DNA of 41,528 bases from CALHKP01 sp963558075 (GTDB taxonomy: Bacteria; Bacillota; Clostridia; Peptostreptococcales; Anaerovoracaceae), in contig CAUWFN010000016.1 of assembly GCA_963558075.1 (NCBI GenBank), positions 1 through 41,528 on the forward strand. Direction: 5' to 3'. The position numbers and the translations under genes were made by a program. The notes beneath the pieces were generated by a model, which searched no databases, was not told the DNA's origin, and saw only the letters and a list, made by a program, of their open reading frames with translations. This document shows, in pieces, positions 1-7,837 of the stretch (its first letter is position 1; every line of letters starts with the position of its first letter).

Positions 1-1226
1 CATTCCATATTTTCTTTTAAAGATAGTTCCGGATTCATCATATATACAGGCTCATCGTCGGGTGAATCATAACATCTTAAGATATACGCAGGAATAACAG
101 ACTTTGTTATAAGCCCCCCATTTAATACATTAAATGCCCCTTCTATTATATTTTCTAACTCTCTGATATTTCCCGGCCAACTATATGTTCTAAATATACG
201 GTCTACGTTATCGTCAATTCCAACAATGTTTTTATTCATTTTGCTGTTGTATTTATTAATAAAATATGTAGTCAATGCTTGGATATCCCCTTCACGTTCT
301 CGTAATGGTGGGAGTGTAATATTTACAACATTCAGTCTAAAAAACAAGTCCTGTCTTAATGTCCCTTCACGTATGCATTCTACAGGGTCTTTATTAACTG
401 CTGTTATAAATCTAACATCTATAGGAATATCTTTCGTTCCTCCTACGCGCCTCAATTTTTTTTCTTCAATAACTTTTAAAATCTTAGACTGCATTGTCAT
501 ATCCATTGAGTTAAGCTCATCAAGTAAAAGTGTTCCTCCATCTGCCATTTCTAGTATCCCTGGTTTTGTTTCGGCTCCTGTAAAACTTCCACGCATTGTG
601 CCAAATAAAATACTTTCCAAAAGATCCGATGGTATAGCTGCACAGTTCTGGCTTATAAACGGTTTTTCAACTCTTTGACTCGATGTATGTAAAGCCTCTG
701 CCACTAGTCCCTTACCTGTTCCTGTTTCCCCATAAATTAATACCGATGAGTCATTTCCTGCAACTTGACGTATGACATCTTTTAATTGTGCAACTTGAAA
801 AGATTTTCCTTGTATATCATCGACATTTTTTATACTACCCTTAAATTCTGTGCCGTCTGCCGAAAAAAACTTTTCTGACTCTATATCAATATATCTTGAT
901 AAATCTATTGCACCTACTACAGAACCTCCTTGTACTATAGGGAGAGTACTATAACATTTATGTACAATTTTACCGGTTTTTGAAATCAACGTTTCCGTTT
1001 TATCGTATGTAGGAATACCTGTTTTAAGAACTTGCATTATACTACTACTGTCTTCAGTCAAATCTTTATGTAATTCTAAAAGCCTAACACCTATTATTTT
1101 ACTATTTGGTGAAGAATAGATATCACTTCTTCGATTAACATAATATTTTACTATTCCCTGTCGATCAGTAATCATTATTGTATCAAAATAGTTATGCAAA
1201 CTAAGGAAACTTTCTATATTGCTCAT
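1..1226 (-). CDS. Sigma-54-dependent transcriptional activator (PAS + AAA+), 3' end outside window
   Basis: The reading frame is open from an ATG at 1226, preceded by a GGAGGAG ribosome site, to the window edge, giving 408 codons. Residues 1-115 look like a PAS-type sensory domain. The central AAA+ domain follows: Walker A GETGTGKG (166-173), sigma-54 contact loop GSFTGA (213-218), Walker B GTLLLDE (231-237), arginine finger in FFRLNVV and sensor II WPGNIRELEN near 350-359. Such proteins hydrolyse ATP to open promoters bound by RNA polymerase with sigma-54. The expected C-terminal Fis-type DNA-binding helix lies beyond position 1. The contact loop has Ser in place of the usual first Ala of GAFTGA. 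It lies 72 bp downstream of the LuxR-type gene on the same strand. Its target promoter is not visible here. Family assignment is secure; the signal it senses is unknown. Confidence 0.93.
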   Translation of the reverse strand, partial: MSNIESFLSLHNYFDTIMITDRQGIVKYYVNRRSDIYSSPNSKIIGVRLLELHKDLTEDSSSIMQVLKTGIPTYDKTETLISKTGKIVHKCYSTLPIVQGGSVVGAIDLSRYIDIESEKFFSADGTEFKGSIKNVDDIQGKSFQVAQLKDVIRQVAGNDSSVLIYGETGTGKGLVAEALHTSSQRVEKPFISQNCAAIPSDLLESILFGTMRGSFTGAETKPGILEMADGGTLLLDELNSMDMTMQSKILKVIEEKKLRRVGGTKDIPIDVRFITAVNKDPVECIREGTLRQDLFFRLNVVNITLPPLREREGDIQALTTYFINKYNSKMNKNIVGIDDNVDRIFRTYSWPGNIRELENIIEGAFNVLNGGLITKSVIPAYILRCYDSPDDEPVYMMNPELSLKENME

Positions 1227-1298
1227 TTTCTCCTCCTAATTTAACAATAGCCAGATGCCTACGCTGTATTAAGCTAGACAACTGGCCTAAACATTATA

Positions 1299-2078
1299 TT
1301 ATAATTCATCAAAATTAATCTTATCTGTTGATAAAGGCAGACACTGCAGTAACTGAACCCTATTCTTGACATTCATTTTTTCATAAAGACTGTGAAAATG
1401 CTTTTTTACTGTACTAATACTTATGCTCATTACTTCTGCAATTTTTTCATTGCTGTAGCCTTTAACAGCATAATCAAGTAGCTCAGATTCCCTAACAGTT
1501 AATCCAAATTCTTTTGAAATCTTATCATGATATCCTTTTGCAAAGAAATATCGTGAATCACCTTTTTTTGCTTCATAGTACAGTCTGTATGCTAAATGCT
1601 TCTGCAGCTGATTCATAACAAATAGCTCTCTTTTAGTAAAATCACCTGACTCTCTTTTTCTATAAAAATTAATTACACCTATGATTTCTTCGCGGAAAAC
1701 TATATTTATTCCCATTGAATACTCGAATCCTGTAGCCTCGTATACATTTTTGTAAAACTCACCTATAATTGATGAATTACTTGATACAAGTTCACTCTGA
1801 AGATATGCATAGTTCCTTCCACTTAAAAGCATCCAATATAATGGACTTTCAGCATATAATGACTCATATTTTCGAACTACCTCATCACTGAATCCAATTG
1901 CTATACTATTTTCTACTCTATAATTCTCAACTGTTGAAAAAATTGCTCCATCAAAACCTATTAACATTCTAAGCCAGTTAAGAGTCTTAATTCTCATTTC
2001 ATCAAAAGCATAGATAAATGAAATATTATAAGAAATCTCATTCAGAAACATCCATTCGTGTTCTTCCAAAAATGCCAT
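1299..2078 (-). CDS. LuxR-family transcriptional regulator with GAF-like N-terminal region
   Basis: A 259-residue protein. The C-terminal part (about 190-250) is a LuxR/GerE helix-turn-helix: LTVRESELLDYAVKGYSNEKIA followed by SISTVKKHFHSLYEKM. The N-terminal 180 residues resemble a GAF-like ligand-sensing domain (for example the segment around GINIVFREEIIGVINF), but no ligand can be named. The frame is open further upstream, but that would run into larC; the ATG at 2078 has a GAGGGAGAGG ribosome site and starts 14 bp after the larC stop, so I chose it. No CheY-like receiver domain is present, so it is not a standard two-component regulator. Its place as last gene of the lar operon suggests it regulates NPN-cofactor genes or an unlinked LarA-type enzyme; this is inference. 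Confidence 0.85.
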   Translation of the reverse strand: MAFLEEHEWMFLNEISYNISFIYAFDEMRIKTLNWLRMLIGFDGAIFSTVENYRVENSIAIGFSDEVVRKYESLYAESPLYWMLLSGRNYAYLQSELVSSNSSIIGEFYKNVYEATGFEYSMGINIVFREEIIGVINFYRKRESGDFTKRELFVMNQLQKHLAYRLYYEAKKGDSRYFFAKGYHDKISKEFGLTVRESELLDYAVKGYSNEKIAEVMSISISTVKKHFHSLYEKMNVKNRVQLLQCLPLSTDKINFDEL

Positions 2079-2092
2079 AATAACCTCTCCCT

Positions 2093-3409
2093 CTAATATT
2101 CCAGTTCTTTTTCCAATTTTTCTCTTATATCGTTTATTGGCATTTCGTGTTCTTTTGCAATCTTTTCTAAACAATCATGCTCGATTTTATGCTTCTTCAC
2201 ACCGTAGCCTTCACTAATTTTCACACGTACATCGCCAAAAGACGATTTTACATCTACAACTCTTCGCTCAAGAATATAACGCTTTTCAAGGGTTTCCCTT
2301 ATACCTATAGTCGACGTATGAGCAAAGATAATGCTAAGCATTTTGTCTTTATCTTCTTCTTTGCAAAGACATGTCATAATTAGCCCTGGTCTTGACTTTT
2401 TCATAGTTACAGGCATTGTAAAAGCCTCAAGTGCACCAGCTGATAAAAGCAATTTCTGAGCAAATGCAACGTCCTCAGCAGTCATATCGTCTAAATTCGA
2501 TTCAAGTTTTATAACAGTATCTGTAAGCTTTTTATCTTCTTCTGATAGATACATCCTAACGACATTTGCAGAGGCAAAATCCTTTGTTCCAAGACCATAT
2601 CCTATTTTCTCATAAGTCATAAGTCCGCGCCCTGTAAACTCATCTGCATAATATTTTAGAAGTGCAGCTCCCGTCGGTGTGCAAAGCTCTCCTTCTACAT
2701 CATTTGAATAGCAAGGTACGCCTGCAAGAATAAGTGCAGTTGCAGGTGCAGGCACAGGAAGGATTCCATGAGCACACCTTACGCTTCCTTTGCCTGTATT
2801 TATAGGTGAAACTACAACCCTATCTGCGCCAAGTTTTTCCAAAAGAAGTCCAAATCCTACAATATCACAGATAGCATCAAAGCTTCCAACCTCGTGAAAA
2901 TGAATATCATAAACCGGCTTTCCATGAACCTTGCTTTCAGCTTCCGCTATAATTCTAAAAACTTCTTTCGAATCATTCTTTACCTTATCTGAAATATCAA
3001 GCCCATCTATTATCTCCTCAATGTGAGAAAGACTGCTGTGGTGATGTTCGTGGTCTTCATGATGATTATGCTGATCATCGTGTTTATTGTGCTCGTGGTG
3101 GTCATGGTAGTCATGGTGGCTATGGTGCTCATGGTGACTATTATGCATGATGTGTCCATGCTCTAAAGATTCCACATCAGCTTCTGCATTATATGAAGAG
3201 CCTTCCTCGCATCCTTTAACATAAACACTCACCTTTTCGCCAGTTATGCCACATTTTTCTTTACGCTCACATTTAACCTCCACATCCTTGAGGCCGAGTG
3301 AATTCATCCTAGAAACAAATTCATCACCGCACCCGAGAAGATCACATAAAGCACCCTGAAGCATATCTCCTGAGGCTCCCATCCCACATTCTATGTATAA
3401 CGTTTTCAT
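2093..3409 (-). CDS. larC: LarC, nickel insertase for the NPN (nickel-pincer nucleotide) cofactor
   Basis: A 438-residue protein of the LarC/DUF111 family. In the family, LarC inserts nickel into the bis-thiocarboxylated pyridinium mononucleotide in a CTP-dependent reaction, giving the cofactor of lactate racemase and related enzymes. The N-terminus carries the family motif IECGMGASGDM (7-17). Residues 84-129 hold 22 histidines with Asp/Glu, a likely nickel-storage or nickel-delivery loop. The ATG at 3409 shares one base with the larB stop (TAATG), so the two are translationally coupled; an upstream extension of the frame would overlap larB and is rejected. In Lactobacillus plantarum larC is read through a programmed frameshift, whereas here both halves lie in one frame. 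No LarA is encoded in the window. Confidence 0.93.
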   Translation of the reverse strand: MKTLYIECGMGASGDMLQGALCDLLGCGDEFVSRMNSLGLKDVEVKCERKEKCGITGEKVSVYVKGCEEGSSYNAEADVESLEHGHIMHNSHHEHHSHHDYHDHHEHNKHDDQHNHHEDHEHHHSSLSHIEEIIDGLDISDKVKNDSKEVFRIIAEAESKVHGKPVYDIHFHEVGSFDAICDIVGFGLLLEKLGADRVVVSPINTGKGSVRCAHGILPVPAPATALILAGVPCYSNDVEGELCTPTGAALLKYYADEFTGRGLMTYEKIGYGLGTKDFASANVVRMYLSEEDKKLTDTVIKLESNLDDMTAEDVAFAQKLLLSAGALEAFTMPVTMKKSRPGLIMTCLCKEEDKDKMLSIIFAHTSTIGIRETLEKRYILERRVVDVKSSFGDVRVKISEGYGVKKHKIEHDCLEKIAKEHEMPINDIREKLEKELEY

Positions 3410-4167
3410 TACTGTTCTCCAATTCTGTTTATCATGTTTGCAAGGTAGCCTGCACCAAATCCGTTGTCTATATTCACAACGCTTATTCCGCTTGCGCAAG
3501 AATTTAGCATGCCAAGTAGGGCACTGATTCCGCCAAAGGATGCACCATAGCCTACGCTCGTTGGTACAGCAATTACTGGGCAGTCCACAAGCCCGCCAAT
3601 TACACTCGGAAGCGCCCCTTCCATCCCCGCAATGGCGCAAACTACCCGGGCATTCATAAGCTCCTCAGCATGAGCAAATAACCTGTGAATTCCCGCAACT
3701 CCAACATCATAGATACGAGTAACACGGCTCCCCAGAATTTCGGCTGTCAGGGCCGCCTCTTCCGCAACCGGAATATCACTTGTGCCTCCGGTTGCTACTA
3801 TAATTTGGCCTTCTGTATCTGGCTCCTTCATTTCTCCAACAAGGCCAAGCTTCGCTATCTCAAAATATGTAAAAGGAATATCCTTAGTAAAATACTCGGA
3901 AGCTTCTTTACTCATTCCTGTTATAATCACATTTTTTTGTCCCATATCATATAGCTTGTGGGCTATTACATCTATCTGTTCGCTGGTTTTGCTTCTTCCG
4001 TAAATGACCTCAGATGACCCCTTTCTAAGTCCCCTGTGAAGATCCAAAGATGCCATATTTTCTATTTCCACGAATGGCTCAAGCTTAAGTTCTCTTACAG
4101 CATCATCAACAGTAAGCTGTCCATCTGCAACACGCTCAAGCAATTTCCTTATTTCCTTCTGCTCCAT
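3409..4167 (-). CDS. larB: LarB, NPN biosynthesis carboxylase/hydrolase
   Basis: A 252-residue protein. LarB carboxylates the pyridinium ring of nicotinic acid adenine dinucleotide at C5 and hydrolyses the phosphoanhydride, giving the mononucleotide that LarE then sulfurates. The C-terminal half matches the AIR-carboxylase (PurE)-like domain: IIVATGGTSDIPVAEEA, VVCAIAGMEGALPSVIGG and AVPTSVGYGASFGG. The N-terminal segment begins with the usual short helical region (IRKLLERVADGQLTVDDAV). It starts 3 bp after larE, with an AAAGGA ribosome site inside the end of larE, and its stop overlaps the larC start. Operon order is therefore larE-larB-larC. Family assignment is firm; activity is inferred from the family. 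Confidence 0.93.
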   Translation of the reverse strand: MEQKEIRKLLERVADGQLTVDDAVRELKLEPFVEIENMASLDLHRGLRKGSSEVIYGRSKTSEQIDVIAHKLYDMGQKNVIITGMSKEASEYFTKDIPFTYFEIAKLGLVGEMKEPDTEGQIIVATGGTSDIPVAEEAALTAEILGSRVTRIYDVGVAGIHRLFAHAEELMNARVVCAIAGMEGALPSVIGGLVDCPVIAVPTSVGYGASFGGISALLGMLNSCASGISVVNIDNGFGAGYLANMINRIGEQ

Positions 4168-4170
4168 AAT

Positions 4171-4917
4171 CTATCTTTCCTTTAAATCTAGGTATATTTT
4201 ATCTATGTCTTCTGTAATCAAAGCATCCGTAATATCTTTTCTATTTTTTGATGCCTTTTCAAACTGATCCTCTTTAAGCTGCACCAAAAAATATTCTCCC
4301 ATGTGCCTTACTCTGAAATCAGAAAATCCTAGTTTCCCAAGCCTTGACTCCGCCTTTTCTACAGCCTCAAGCTTTGATTTTGTTATTTTACTCCCCGTCT
4401 CTATCCTAGTTGCAAGGCAAGAATTTGACGGCTTATCCCATGTAAAAAGCTCTAGCTCTTTTGACTTTTCCCTTATTTCATCCTTTGATAGTCCACATAT
4501 TCTGAGGGGAGAAAGCACTCCCAGCTCTCTTAGGGCAACCATTCCTGGTCTATCATCAAAAGAGTCACTAGCGTTACTTCCGTCAATTATAACATCGTAT
4601 TCATCCTTTGCTGCATGTTCTTTTATTGTTTCAAAAATATGTCTTTTGCAGAAGTAGCAGCGCTTTGGTGAATTTGATGAAATCCTCTCATCAGATAGGA
4701 CATCCTCATATATAAATTCAATTTCGCACGAACATAGCTTTGCTGCTTTTTTTGCATCATTTCTATCTTCATCTGTCTGAAACGGGCTATCTATGAAATA
4801 CGCCTTAACATCTATGCCGTAATGCTTTGCCATATACATAAGAAAAACAGAATCTACACCGCCGGAAAAGGCTAATGCAACCTTTCTGTTCTCTTCAAAA
4901 AAATCTTTTAGATTCAT
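4171..4917 (-). CDS. larE: LarE, ATP-dependent sulfur transferase for NPN cofactor
   Basis: A 248-residue PP-loop enzyme. LarE adenylates and then thiolates both carboxylates of the NPN precursor. The PP-loop SGGVDS is at 18-23. Three cysteines stand at family-relevant places: C87 and C90 in RCYFCK, and C167 in NSCLATRI. The last corresponds by context to the sacrificial cysteine (Cys176) of the L. plantarum enzyme. The CxxC pair is of interest because some LarE proteins use a three-cysteine [4Fe-4S] cluster instead of sacrificing a residue; which type this is cannot be settled by eye. It is first gene of the lar operon. The start has a strong GGAGGGCGAG site. A TATAAT-like -10 (4939-4944, minus strand) lies upstream, but its -35 is poor. 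Confidence 0.92.
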   Translation of the reverse strand: MNLKDFFEENRKVALAFSGGVDSVFLMYMAKHYGIDVKAYFIDSPFQTDEDRNDAKKAAKLCSCEIEFIYEDVLSDERISSNSPKRCYFCKRHIFETIKEHAAKDEYDVIIDGSNASDSFDDRPGMVALRELGVLSPLRICGLSKDEIREKSKELELFTWDKPSNSCLATRIETGSKITKSKLEAVEKAESRLGKLGFSDFRVRHMGEYFLVQLKEDQFEKASKNRKDITDALITEDIDKIYLDLKER

Positions 4918-4969
4918 AATCTCGCCCTCCTCAGAATAATTATACAGAAAATCCTATGTTTTGCATATA

Positions 4970-5002
4970 AAAAAATCCGAAAAGATAAATCTTCTCGGAT
5001 TT
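4970..5002 (-). terminator. Intrinsic terminator of infC-rpmI-rplT
   Basis: On the minus strand, 12 bp after the rplT stop, AATCCGAGAAGAT pairs with ATCTTTTCGGATT (one G-U pair) and runs into a T-rich tract. It separates the ribosomal operon from the lar operon. Confidence 0.88.
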
Positions 5003-5014
5003 TGTAAGCGTTTC

Positions 5015-5374
5015 TTATTTGCCGCAAGCTGCTTTAGCTGTTTCGCAAAGCTGAGCAAATCCAGCAGCATCGTAGATAGCCATTTCTGATAGCATCTTTC
5101 TGTTGATATCGATTCCGCTCTTCTTTAGACCGTCCATAAGTCTGCTGTATGAAAGACCATTCATTCTTGCAGCAGCGTTGATTCTTGCGATCCACATCTG
5201 TCTGTACTGTCTCTTCTTTAGCTTTCTACCAACGTAAGCTGATCTTAGAGCTCTCATTACAGCTGGGTTAGCTGCTCTGAATACCTTGCTCTTTGCTCCG
5301 TAGTAACCTTTAGCCTGCTTTAAAACTTTTTTATGTCTCTTGTGTGCGTTTACACCTTTTTTTACTCTTGCCAT
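5015..5374 (-). CDS. rplT: 50S ribosomal protein L20
   Basis: A 119-residue protein with the full L20 signature: MARVKKGVNAHKRHKKVLK at the N-terminus, KGYYGAKSKVFRAA, and RQMWIARINAAARMNGLSYS. L20 binds 23S rRNA early in large-subunit assembly. In Firmicutes it also represses its own operon by binding the leader upstream of infC, and a fitting leader is present at 6139-6350. The highly basic N-terminal RNA-binding extension is intact and the length is typical. It is last gene of infC-rpmI-rplT, 23 bp after rpmI, and is followed at once by a terminator. Confidence 0.98.
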   Translation of the reverse strand: MARVKKGVNAHKRHKKVLKQAKGYYGAKSKVFRAANPAVMRALRSAYVGRKLKKRQYRQMWIARINAAARMNGLSYSRLMDGLKKSGIDINRKMLSEMAIYDAAGFAQLCETAKAACGK

Positions 5375-5397
5375 ATCTGTATCCTCCTATTACCTAA

Positions 5398-5598
5398 CTA
5401 TTTAGCCATTGATCTTAACATTCTCTTTAAGTCTGCACTTGTTAATGTTGTTGATTTTCTTAAGCCTCTTTTTCTCTTAGGTGCTTTCTTAGTAAGAATA
5501 TGGCTCTTGTATGCCTTGTTTCTCTTAACTTTGCCACTTCCAGTTAATTTCATTCTTTTGCATGCGCCTCTGTGTGACTTCATCTTATTCTTTGCCAT
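5398..5598 (-). CDS. rpmI: 50S ribosomal protein L35
   Basis: A 66-residue basic protein with the usual L35 pattern: KMKSHRGACKRMKLTGSGKVKR, a His-rather-than-Lys segment KSHILTKK, and the ending LKRMLRSM. It is a structural protein of the large subunit. The length matches the family. It has a GGAGG ribosome site, starts 24 bp after infC and precedes rplT by 23 bp, the conserved order in bacteria. Confidence 0.97.
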   Translation of the reverse strand: MAKNKMKSHRGACKRMKLTGSGKVKRNKAYKSHILTKKAPKRKRGLRKSTTLTSADLKRMLRSMAK

Positions 5599-5622
5599 CG
5601 ATTTTTCCTCCTATAATTATAA

Positions 5623-6138
5623 TTACTTATCAGATTTCGGTGCTAGAAACATTGTTAAGCTTCTACCTTCAAATGTTGGTTTCTTATCCATCTGGCTAAC
5701 TTCGCTGCAGCATTCTGCAAACTTTTCCATAACTTCTCTGCCTCTGGCTGTGTAGTCTTTTTCTCTACCTCTGAATCTCAGACTTACCTTTACCTTGTCG
5801 CCTTCCTTTAGGAATTTGATTGCAGTCTTTGCCTTAACATTTATGTCATGGTCTTCGATAAAAGTACTAAGTCTGATTTCTTTAACCTGCATTGTCTTCT
5901 GCTTTTTCTTAGCTTCTTTTTCTCTTTTCTGAGCCTCGTATCTGTATTTACCATAATCAAGGATCTTACAAACCGGTGGTTTTGCATTTGGAGAAATATT
6001 AACTAGGTCAAGCTTTCTTTCTTCAGCTAAAGCCAGAGCCTTTTCTCTGCTCATGATACCGATCATAGTACCGTCTTCATCGATTACTCGCAGTTCTTTA
6101 TCACGAATTTCTTCGTTTATTTTGTTTTCCTTGCTAAT
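5623..6138 (-). CDS. infC: Translation initiation factor IF-3, ATT start codon
   Basis: A 171-residue IF-3. It binds the 30S subunit, keeps it apart from 50S and rejects wrong start codons. Seen: N-domain with ISPNAKPPVCKILDYGKYRYE, Lys-rich linker (KREKEAKKKQK), and C-domain with KEIRLSTFIEDHDINVK, GDKVKVSLRFRGRE and FEGRSLTMFLAPK. The start is placed at ATT (6136-6138), because an AGGAGGTG ribosome site at 6145-6152 ends six bases upstream and the protein then begins (M)SKENKINEEIRD, the normal IF-3 N-terminus. The in-frame ATG at 6168 lies upstream of that ribosome site and would add ten residues. ATT or another rare start is known for infC in other bacteria, where IF-3 represses its own translation. 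Confidence 0.96.
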   Translation of the reverse strand: MSKENKINEEIRDKELRVIDEDGTMIGIMSREKALALAEERKLDLVNISPNAKPPVCKILDYGKYRYEAQKREKEAKKKQKTMQVKEIRLSTFIEDHDINVKAKTAIKFLKEGDKVKVSLRFRGREKDYTARGREVMEKFAECCSEVSQMDKKPTFEGRSLTMFLAPKSDK

Positions 6139-6144
6139 TTTTAG

Positions 6145-6152
6145 CACCTCCT
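6145..6152 (-). promoter_or_regulatory. Ribosome binding site that fixes the infC ATT start
   Basis: AGGAGGTG on the minus strand is fully complementary to the 16S rRNA 3' end. The six-base spacing to the ATT at 6136-6138 identifies that codon, and not the ATG at 6168, as the start. Confidence 0.88.
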
Positions 6153-6232
6153 GTAATACTCGCATCATAGCCTGTCCGGTTCCGAGAACAAAATGCTCAG
6201 TCCCGTGATGTTTTTACATCCGCTCGATATAT

Positions 6233-6260
6233 AAAAAAAGCGGATACAAAAAGTATCCGC
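6233..6260 (-). terminator. Attenuator terminator within the infC leader
   Basis: On the minus strand a perfect 8-bp stem GCGGATAC/GTATCCGC with a TTTTT loop is followed by TTTTTTT. It lies inside the leader, upstream of infC, so it must be regulated or leaky for the operon to be expressed. Confidence 0.88.
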
Positions 6261-6356
6261 ATAAAATCACACTTCTAGTGTGTAAATCTCATAATTAACC
6301 CGGCAGAACAAAATCCGATAGGTGAGAAGCGGATGACTTCTTCTTCGTACCCTAAT

Positions 6357-6385
6357 ACTATACCACCGTCAATTATGGATGTCAA
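6357..6385 (-). promoter_or_regulatory. Sigma-A promoter of infC-rpmI-rplT
   Basis: On the minus strand, TTGACA (6380-6385), 17-bp spacer, TATAGT (6357-6362). It begins just after the pepD stop codon. The -35 is a perfect consensus. Confidence 0.85.
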
Positions 6386-6388
6386 GCA

Positions 6389-7837
6389 TTATTTGCTTTC
6401 TTTTAGAACTTCTATTATAAATTCCCATACTCTCTTTGTTGATGAGATAGATAATGTCTCGTCAGGAGTATGTACACCTGTCATATCGGGTCCAATAGAA
6501 ATACAGTCTAGCTCAGGTCCCATCTTTCCTGCAAACAGTCCGCATTCTAAACCTGCGTGGATTGCAGCAATTTCTGGATCCTTACCGTAAAGCTTGCGGT
6601 ATACTGAAACTGCAGTATCTCTCAGAGCTGACTGTGCTCTATATTCCCAGCCAGGATATCCGCCTGCAAGTTCAATCTTTCCGCCAAGAGCTTTAACAAG
6701 TGATGTAAGCTTGTTTACGATAAATGTCTTTCTTGTTTCTGCTGAACTTCTTACAGCATAAACTGCCTTCATCTGGTTTTCTTCTAGAAGAAGAGCTCCC
6801 ATGTTAAGGCTTGTTTCTACAAGTCCTTCGATATCCTTGCTCATGTTCTGAACTCCCTGAGGAGAATTCATAAGGTATGTTAAAACTCTATCTGTTGACT
6901 CAGCTGTAAGCGCGCTGAATTCGCCTTCTTCAAGAATTTCGGCAGAAGCATTTACATCTGGATCTGGAGTTCTATATTCATGCTTAAATATTTCACTCAT
7001 TTTTTCTACTGCTTCTTTTACTAAGCCTGCCTTATCAGCGGAAACAACAATTTCTGCTTTTGTAAGCTTGCAGATTGCATTGTCCTTCTGACCTCCTGCA
7101 AGTTCAATAACTCTGAAGTCTGTATCCTGAAGTTCATAAAGAACTCTTGCGATAAGAGTATTTGCGCTTGCTCTTTCTTTGTTAATTTCAATTCCTGAAT
7201 GTCCGCCGAGAAGTCCATCGATAACGATTCTAACTTTCTGTCCGCTTACACTTTCTCTCTCTACAGGAAGAAGTGCGCTCGCTGAAACTCCACCTGCACA
7301 GCTTGCAGTGAAGATTCCTTCTTCTTCTGAGTCGATGTTGATCATCTTTCTACCCTTTAGAGGTGAAACATCGATAGCTTCCGCACCTAGAAGGCCAACC
7401 TCTTCATCTGAAGTGATAACAACCTCAAGTCTTGGATGAGCAATGTCATCTGCATCTAGAAGAGCAAGACCGATTGCAACTGCAATTCCATCATCTCCAC
7501 CAAGTGTTGTACCGTCTGCTGTGATAACGTCTCCATCTATCATAAGCTTCAGACCGTCATTATCAAAATCAAAATCTGAATCAGCTGTTTTTTCGCAAAC
7601 CATATCCATGTGGCCCTGAATAATTACAGGTGCCGCATTTTCGTAACCTTCTGTAGCTTCTTTGATGATTATCACGTTCCATGCTGAATCCTGATGAACT
7701 TCTAGATTTCTTTCCTTTGCGAAATCAACAAGATAGTTACTGATTCTCTCACAATCGTGTGAGCCGTGCGGTATAGAAGAAATTTTTTCAAAAAAACCAA
7801 ATACACTCTTTGGTTCAAGATTTTCTAATACACTCAT
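6389..7837 (-). CDS. pepD: PepD, aminoacyl-histidine (Xaa-His) dipeptidase, M20 family
   Basis: A 482-residue cytosolic zinc peptidase of the PepD branch of M20, typically 480-490 residues, that cleaves Xaa-His and other dipeptides. Metal-site motifs are complete: QGHMDMV with H76 and D78, GGDDG at 113-117, and SDEEVGLLGAEA with the catalytic E145 and metal-binding E146. The C-terminal metal His is likely in AIHAGLECGLFAGK. The ATG at 7837 shares one base with the stop of the preceding gene (TAATG). It ends the operon that starts with the OPT transporter, which suggests that imported peptides are hydrolysed by it. The promoter of the infC operon lies directly after its stop. Confidence 0.95.
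   Translation of the reverse strand: MSVLENLEPKSVFGFFEKISSIPHGSHDCERISNYLVDFAKERNLEVHQDSAWNVIIIKEATEGYENAAPVIIQGHMDMVCEKTADSDFDFDNDGLKLMIDGDVITADGTTLGGDDGIAVAIGLALLDADDIAHPRLEVVITSDEEVGLLGAEAIDVSPLKGRKMINIDSEEEGIFTASCAGGVSASALLPVERESVSGQKVRIVIDGLLGGHSGIEINKERASANTLIARVLYELQDTDFRVIELAGGQKDNAICKLTKAEIVVSADKAGLVKEAVEKMSEIFKHEYRTPDPDVNASAEILEEGEFSALTAESTDRVLTYLMNSPQGVQNMSKDIEGLVETSLNMGALLLEENQMKAVYAVRSSAETRKTFIVNKLTSLVKALGGKIELAGGYPGWEYRAQSALRDTAVSVYRKLYGKDPEIAAIHAGLECGLFAGKMGPELDCISIGPDMTGVHTPDETLSISSTKRVWEFIIEVLKESK

Larger units (their letters stand above)
6139..6350 (-). ncRNA. 5' leader of infC-rpmI-rplT, L20-leader-like attenuator
   Basis: About 210 nt lie between the predicted transcription start (near 6350) and infC. 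On the minus strand the order is: CATCCGCT (6328-6335), a small hairpin CACACT/AGTGTG (6268-6282), a strong terminator hairpin (6233-6260), then AGCGGATG (6217-6224), an exact 8-base complement of the first element, and a GATGT/ACATC hairpin (6207-6220). The 5' element can also pair through ATCCGC with GCGGAT of the terminator's own 5' arm, so two exclusive folds are possible. This is the layout expected of an L20-controlled attenuator in Firmicutes. I could not run a covariance model, so the L20 assignment rests on context and layout. Confidence 0.72.

Noticed and set aside
226..678. Open frame of 150 codons on the plus strand
   Set aside because: It is the reverse side of the sigma-54 activator AAA+ domain, which has clear motifs over the same stretch.
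2177..2383. Open frame on the plus strand opposite larC
   Set aside because: Shadow of larC, without start signals or a recognisable product.
3034..3150. Low-complexity repeat that could be taken for a CRISPR or minisatellite
   Set aside because: It encodes the histidine-rich stretch of LarC in frame; there are no regular spacers.
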